Shown here: positions 4,186-7,606 of the stretch, piece after piece
How positions within the stretch are numbered: position 1 is the first letter of the stretch
Layout of the letters: every line of letters begins with the position of its first letter
Source of the DNA: Planctomycetota bacterium
GTDB lineage: Bacteria; Planctomycetota; Planctomycetia; Planctomycetales; Planctomycetaceae
Assembly: GCA_029977045.1 (NCBI GenBank)
Contig: JAPOLP010000257.1
Coordinates: 1 to 7,606, forward strand
Reading direction: 5' to 3'
Length of the DNA stretch: 7,606 bases
Program-made: the position numbers and the translations under genes
The notes under the pieces: model-generated
Database searches by the model: none
What the model saw: only the letters and a program-made list of their open reading frames with translations
Told to the model about the DNA's origin: nothing

Positions 4186-6024
4186 ATGCGGCGAGGTAGT
4201 GACAAACTGAAACGGAACTTGCGACCGCTGGCGGTGCGAGAGCGTTCGGCGATCGCTCGCTCTGCAGCGTCGCGCGCGACTCGTCTCGCTGACGATGCGC
4301 GACGCGGGACGGTGCTGATTCTGGTTCTGGTTGTCGTCGCCATGCTGACTCTCGGTGCTTACACGTTCTCGGAAATCATGGTGACCGAGGCGGAAGCGAC
4401 GGGGATGTACGGTCGCCAGGCCGAATCGCGGGCCTTTGCTGAATCGGGCATCGAGCACGCAGCCGCGGTCCTCGGCTACCCGGAGAGCGACAACGACCTC
4501 AACACTTATCACAACCCTGGCCGTTTTCAGGGTGTCATGCTGCGCGACTCGGAGAACGCTCGCGGGCGAGGCATGTTCGGCATTGTGGCACCGCTGGAAG
4601 GTGATCCTTCATCGACCGGCATCCGCTTCGGGTTCGTCGACGAGTCAGGCCGCATCAACATTAACCAGTTGCTGCAGTTCGGACTGGATGAGACGCAGAC
4701 CCGCGACGTGCTGATGTATCTGCCGGAGATGACCGAAGACGTTGCCGACGCGATTCTCGACTGGGTCGACGACGACGAAGAGCCTCGCGACTACGGGGCC
4801 GAAAGCGATTACTACTCGTCACTGGATCCGCCCTACTTCGCGAAGAACGCGAAGTTCGAATCGATCGACGAGCTGCTGCAGGTGGCCGGCGTGACTCCGG
4901 AATATCTGTACGGCGAAGACACGAATCGCAACGGCCTGCTCGACCCGAACGAGGATGACGGCGATCAGTCGCTGCCGTTTGATAATGCAGACGGAGTGCT
5001 GAATCCTGGCTGGGCGGCGTACCTGACCGTCGACAGTCGCGAACTGAATCTGCGGTCCGACGGCAGCCCGAAGGTCTTCGTGAACGAGGGCGTGCTGACT
5101 GATCTGTACGACGCTCTGGAAGAAGAGTTCGACGAAGACACGGCGCGGTTCATCGTCGCCTTTCGGATGAACGGCCCGGTTGAGCCGCTGATTACTGAAG
5201 ACGACGCAGCTCAGTTGGACACAGACTCAACAGACACGTCCGGCAGCAGCACGACAGGCAGCAGCTCATCCGGAACATCAAACAGCGGCTCCACGTCAGC
5301 AAACTCGGGCAGCAGTGGGCAGAGCAGTTCCGGAAATAACTCGTCGAACGGCGGGCTTGTCGGCGCGGCGAACGCGCTGGGCAACGCCATTGGCGCGGCG
5401 GTTTCCGGCGAGGTGACGCGAGGCGGAATGGATCTGACGAAGGGGGCGACGACGGAAATCCGATCGCTGTATGAGCTGATCGGGGCGCAGGTGATCGTCG
5501 AGATCGACGATGTCGAAACAACGCTCGACAGCCCGTGGCCCGCCGACCCCGGTTCGATGGAGTCATACCTGCCGGCGTTCTTCGACACGTTCTCCGTGAC
5601 GGAAGACACTGAAATCGTCGGTCGCATTAACGTCAATCAGGCCCGGTTTGAAACACTCGCCGGCCTGCCGGACATGACCGAGGAACTGGCCAACGCAATC
5701 GTCTCCTCACCGATGATTGGACCGGACGGGTCGGTCGCGTCAGACGCCCTGACGTCGCGGTCGACGACCGGTTGGCTGGTCACACAAGGCATTCTCGATC
5801 TCGCCACGATGGCGAAACTCGACAAATACCTGACGGCACGCGGACACGTTTACCGAGTTCAGTCCGTTGGTTATTTCGAGCAGGGCGGCGGCTTTACCCG
5901 CATGGAAGCAATCCTCGACGCGACAGAAAATCCCGTGCACATCATCTCCGTCCGCGACCTGACGGAGCTGGGGCGCGGTTACAGTCAATCCCTGCTGACC
6001 GGCACGTCCGGCCAGACAAACTGA
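4186..6024 (+). CDS. gspK: Minor pseudopilin GspK, oversized
   Basis: The 612-residue product is the large minor pseudopilin that caps the pseudopilus. A 41-residue basic leader ends in Arg-Arg-Gly, followed by TVLILVLVVVAMLTLGAYTF. Mature position 5 is Leu46, and GspK is the pseudopilin expected to lack Glu there. The first GspK domain follows: ESRAFAESGIEHA (80-92), FVDESGRININQLL (150-163), helix-hairpin-helix-like MTEDVADAILDWVDDDE (182-198), then YGAESDYYSSLDPPY and IDELLQVAGVTPEYLY. A canonical EF-hand-like loop sits at 245-256. A Ser/Gly/Thr linker (345-390) separates this from a second part with GRINVNQARFETLAGLPDMT, another hairpin-helix region, and a closing strand region near YRVQSVGYFEQGGGFTRMEAI. 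Typical GspK proteins have about 320-330 residues, so this one is nearly double. ATG 4186 was chosen over TTG 4135 because of its Shine-Dalgarno and shorter leader. Confidence 0.9.
   Translation: MRRGSDKLKRNLRPLAVRERSAIARSAASRATRLADDARRGTVLILVLVVVAMLTLGAYTFSEIMVTEAEATGMYGRQAESRAFAESGIEHAAAVLGYPESDNDLNTYHNPGRFQGVMLRDSENARGRGMFGIVAPLEGDPSSTGIRFGFVDESGRININQLLQFGLDETQTRDVLMYLPEMTEDVADAILDWVDDDEEPRDYGAESDYYSSLDPPYFAKNAKFESIDELLQVAGVTPEYLYGEDTNRNGLLDPNEDDGDQSLPFDNADGVLNPGWAAYLTVDSRELNLRSDGSPKVFVNEGVLTDLYDALEEEFDEDTARFIVAFRMNGPVEPLITEDDAAQLDTDSTDTSGSSTTGSSSSGTSNSGSTSANSGSSGQSSSGNNSSNGGLVGAANALGNAIGAAVSGEVTRGGMDLTKGATTEIRSLYELIGAQVIVEIDDVETTLDSPWPADPGSMESYLPAFFDTFSVTEDTEIVGRINVNQARFETLAGLPDMTEELANAIVSSPMIGPDGSVASDALTSRSTTGWLVTQGILDLATMAKLDKYLTARGHVYRVQSVGYFEQGGGFTRMEAILDATENPVHIISVRDLTELGRGYSQSLLTGTSGQTN
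5218..5355 (+). repeat. Ser/Gly/Thr low-complexity linker in gspK
   Basis: Codons for residues 345-390 of GspK are almost wholly Ser, Gly, Thr and Asn, built from repeated AGCAGC, GGC and TCC-like codons. The tract is in frame and divides the protein into two folded parts. It resembles a flexible interdomain linker, compositionally like the GspJ insertion but richer in Gly and poorer in Asp. Confidence 0.8.
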
Positions 6025-6046
6025 TACGACGGATGTGAGCTGAAGT

Positions 6047-6072
6047 TTTTCCGTGCCTGACCGCACGGGAAA
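6047..6072 (+). repeat. Hairpin between gspK and gspL
   Basis: TTTTCCGTGC (6047-6056) pairs with GCACGGGAAA (6063-6072) over ten pairs with one G-T wobble, around a CTGACC loop. No T tract follows on either strand, so it does not look like an intrinsic terminator. It lies in the 89-base gap before gspL; no promoter is evident there. Confidence 0.5.
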
Positions 6073-6099
6073 GCGGATCCTCGGAAGACCGTCATCAAC

Positions 6100-6104
6100 A
6101 GAGG
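6100..6104 (+). promoter_or_regulatory. Probable ribosome binding site of gspL
   Basis: AGAGG lies nine bases before ATG 6114. It is a moderate match but the only purine-rich site in the right place. Confidence 0.5.
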
Positions 6105-6113
6105 CAAGCAGAC

Positions 6114-7601
6114 ATGGCCGAAATTCTGGCACTCGACTGGGAAGCAGATCGCATTTGCGGCGTTCAGGCAGACGTCAGCAAGTCGTCGGTCCGAATCCAG
6201 AAATCGTTTTCGGGCGTCATTCCGGAAGACGCGATCGGACAACCGGAACGAGTCGGCGCGTGGCTGCAGACACAACTCAAAGAGCACGGCATCTCCGCGC
6301 GGCAGGCGATTGTCTCGCTGCCTCGCGAGGAAGTCATCATGCGGCACCTGGAAGTGCCCCCGGTCAGCGACAACGAACTGCCGGACCTGGTCCGCTTTCA
6401 GTCGGCAGCCAAGTCGACGATTCCGCTCGACCAGCTGAGCCTCGATTTTCTGCCGTTGTCGACTCACTCCGCAGATACGCCACGCGATGTACTGGTTGCG
6501 TCGGTGCACCGCGATCGAGTGCGCCGGATTCAGACCGCCGCCGACCGAGCCGGCCTCGAAGTGCAGTCGATCGGCATCTCGTCGGTCTCGGCAGCGTCGA
6601 TGGTGATTCTCGCCGAGGGGCATATCACACACGAAGCCGGCGACGTGAGTCTGATCATCGCTCGCCACGGCGATCGGCTGGAAGTGTCGATGATTGCCGA
6701 CGGCTACCTGCAGATGACGCACTCGTCGCAGGTGCTGGCCGACGAAAGCGAGCAGTCACGAACTGCGATTCTGTCCGAGATCAGCCGGTCGATGATCGCA
6801 CTGCAGAAACGCATTCCCAACGTTCGCATCACGCACGCCTGGGTCGTCGGCTCCGATACCGAAGAGCAGGGCCTCGACGCGGCGATCAATGAACGGTTCC
6901 AGTGCAGCGTCCGGCGGCTCGACCCGTTCCGCGGGCCGCAGGTCAAACTGGATTGTCGCCCCGTCGAGGAAGCTCACGGAGCATTCGCTGGCCCAATCGG
7001 CCATCTGCTCTGCCAGGCATCTGAAGTGCTGGACGCGGTCGACTTCGTCAATCCTCGCCGTGCGGAGGAGAAGAAGGACTACCGCAACGTCAAACGCGGA
7101 GCACTCGCCGCTGCCGCCGTTCTCCTCATCGCTTCCGTGTTCGGTTATCGGACGTATGCCGTTTCCCGACTGGAAAAGCAGTTGGCGGACACCAAAAAGA
7201 CCGTCGCCGAACAGAACGAAACGGTCAAACGTCTGGCCCCGCAGGTGCAGATCGCGAATGCAGTTGACGAGTGGGCATCGAAACGAGTCGACTGGCTGGA
7301 TGAAACGAAGCAACTCGCAGACGCGATGGGCGGTACCGAACGGCTCTATCTGACGAAGTTGAATTTCGGCGAGGGAGCGCGCGGCGAACGCGGCACAATC
7401 TCGGGTACCGGCAACGCGAAAGAGCGGTTCGACTTCGAGACTTTCAAAGTTGAACTGATGAAACGCCCCGGCGTCGAACTGAACCCATCAGACATCAAGA
7501 AACGTGGACGCGACGGAAGTTACACGCAGGAATTCGATCTCGACATTCGTTTGAAGGAGGCTCCGCCCGAAGCACCGGCGACCTCGGCAAAACGTTCGTA
7601 A
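6114..7601 (+). CDS. gspL: Inner-membrane platform protein GspL (PilM-PilN-like fusion)
   Basis: The 495-residue product has three parts. Residues 1-315 form a PilM/GspL-type actin-like cytoplasmic domain, recognised by the opening strand ILALDWEADRICGVQ, QAIVSLPREEVIMRHLEVPP (64-83), LVRFQSAAKSTIPLDQLSLD (92-111), and VDFVNPRR (309-316) at the domain's end. A membrane helix spans about 329-347, with positive residues before it. A coiled-coil-like stretch (about 350-385) then leads to a PilN-like periplasmic domain with LYLTKLNFGEG, GTISGTGNAKERFDFETF and a final strand EFDLDIRL. GspL recruits GspE and links it to GspF and GspM. Usual GspL proteins have about 400 residues; this length suits a full PilM joined to a PilN. 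The glycine-containing phosphate-binding motifs typical of PilM appear lost, as expected for GspL. The stop is five bases from the window end, so the next gene (gspM or pilO-like would be usual) is not visible. In a pilus naming scheme this could be called pilM. Confidence 0.85.
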   Translation: MAEILALDWEADRICGVQADVSKSSVRIQKSFSGVIPEDAIGQPERVGAWLQTQLKEHGISARQAIVSLPREEVIMRHLEVPPVSDNELPDLVRFQSAAKSTIPLDQLSLDFLPLSTHSADTPRDVLVASVHRDRVRRIQTAADRAGLEVQSIGISSVSAASMVILAEGHITHEAGDVSLIIARHGDRLEVSMIADGYLQMTHSSQVLADESEQSRTAILSEISRSMIALQKRIPNVRITHAWVVGSDTEEQGLDAAINERFQCSVRRLDPFRGPQVKLDCRPVEEAHGAFAGPIGHLLCQASEVLDAVDFVNPRRAEEKKDYRNVKRGALAAAAVLLIASVFGYRTYAVSRLEKQLADTKKTVAEQNETVKRLAPQVQIANAVDEWASKRVDWLDETKQLADAMGGTERLYLTKLNFGEGARGERGTISGTGNAKERFDFETFKVELMKRPGVELNPSDIKKRGRDGSYTQEFDLDIRLKEAPPEAPATSAKRS

Positions 7602-7606
7602 CAGCC

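Noticed and set aside
5985..6722. 245-codon open frame on the minus strand across gspK and gspL
   Set aside because: It crosses the gspK-gspL junction and is opposite recognisable GspL sequence; no ribosome binding site or domain was seen.
6053..6892. 279-codon plus-strand frame overlapping gspL
   Set aside because: It is an Arg/Ser/Gly-rich off-frame reading of gspL without hydrophobic core patterns; the 495-residue GspL frame is well supported.

Overview
The window holds seven consecutive plus-strand genes in the order of a type II secretion system (T2SS) operon, gspF-gspG-gspH-gspI-gspJ-gspK-gspL. It appears to open just downstream of the preceding gene (not visible; gspE would be usual) and to close five bases after the gspL stop, so gspC, D, E and M are not seen. 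The GC-rich sequence, large low-complexity insertions in the minor pseudopilins, patchy use of Shine-Dalgarno sites and several kinds of interspersed palindromes between genes suggest a member of the Planctomycetota. That assignment is an inference from style and needs a database search.

Layout: 22-1230 encodes the inner-membrane platform protein GspF. 1231-1300 is a short spacer with a 6-bp hairpin followed by GTTTTG, then a good ribosome binding site. 1301-1768 encodes the major pseudopilin GspG (GTG start). 1769-2065 is a non-coding spacer of about 300 bases packed with palindromic repeats: two direct copies and one inverted copy of a 20-nt GCATC...GATGCCAG unit, a 9-bp GC-rich hairpin with an outer stem, and a 27-nt-arm inverted repeat. 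2066-2656 encodes the GspH-like pseudopilin. 2657-2744 is dominated by another inverted repeat with 26-nt arms. 2745-3230 encodes the GspI-like pseudopilin and overlaps gspJ (3227-4138) by four bases. gspK (4186-6024) follows after 47 bases containing a small direct repeat. After an 89-base spacer with a 10-bp hairpin comes gspL (6114-7601), a fusion of a PilM-like actin-fold domain, one membrane helix and a PilN-like periplasmic domain.

How they work together: GspG is predicted to polymerise into the periplasmic pseudopilus. GspH, I, J and K would form its tip. All five carry an N-terminal class III (prepilin peptidase) signal, and GspK alone lacks the conserved Glu at mature position 5, as the family does. 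GspF and GspL would form the inner-membrane platform that couples the cytoplasmic ATPase GspE to pilus assembly. The system is a known one. The unusual parts are the repeat-filled junctions, the Asp/Ser/Thr/Gly-rich insertions in GspJ and GspK, an EF-hand-like loop in GspK, the doubled size of GspK, and the apparently degenerate nucleotide-binding motifs of GspL. I found no RNA genes, CRISPR arrays, transposases or phage genes.
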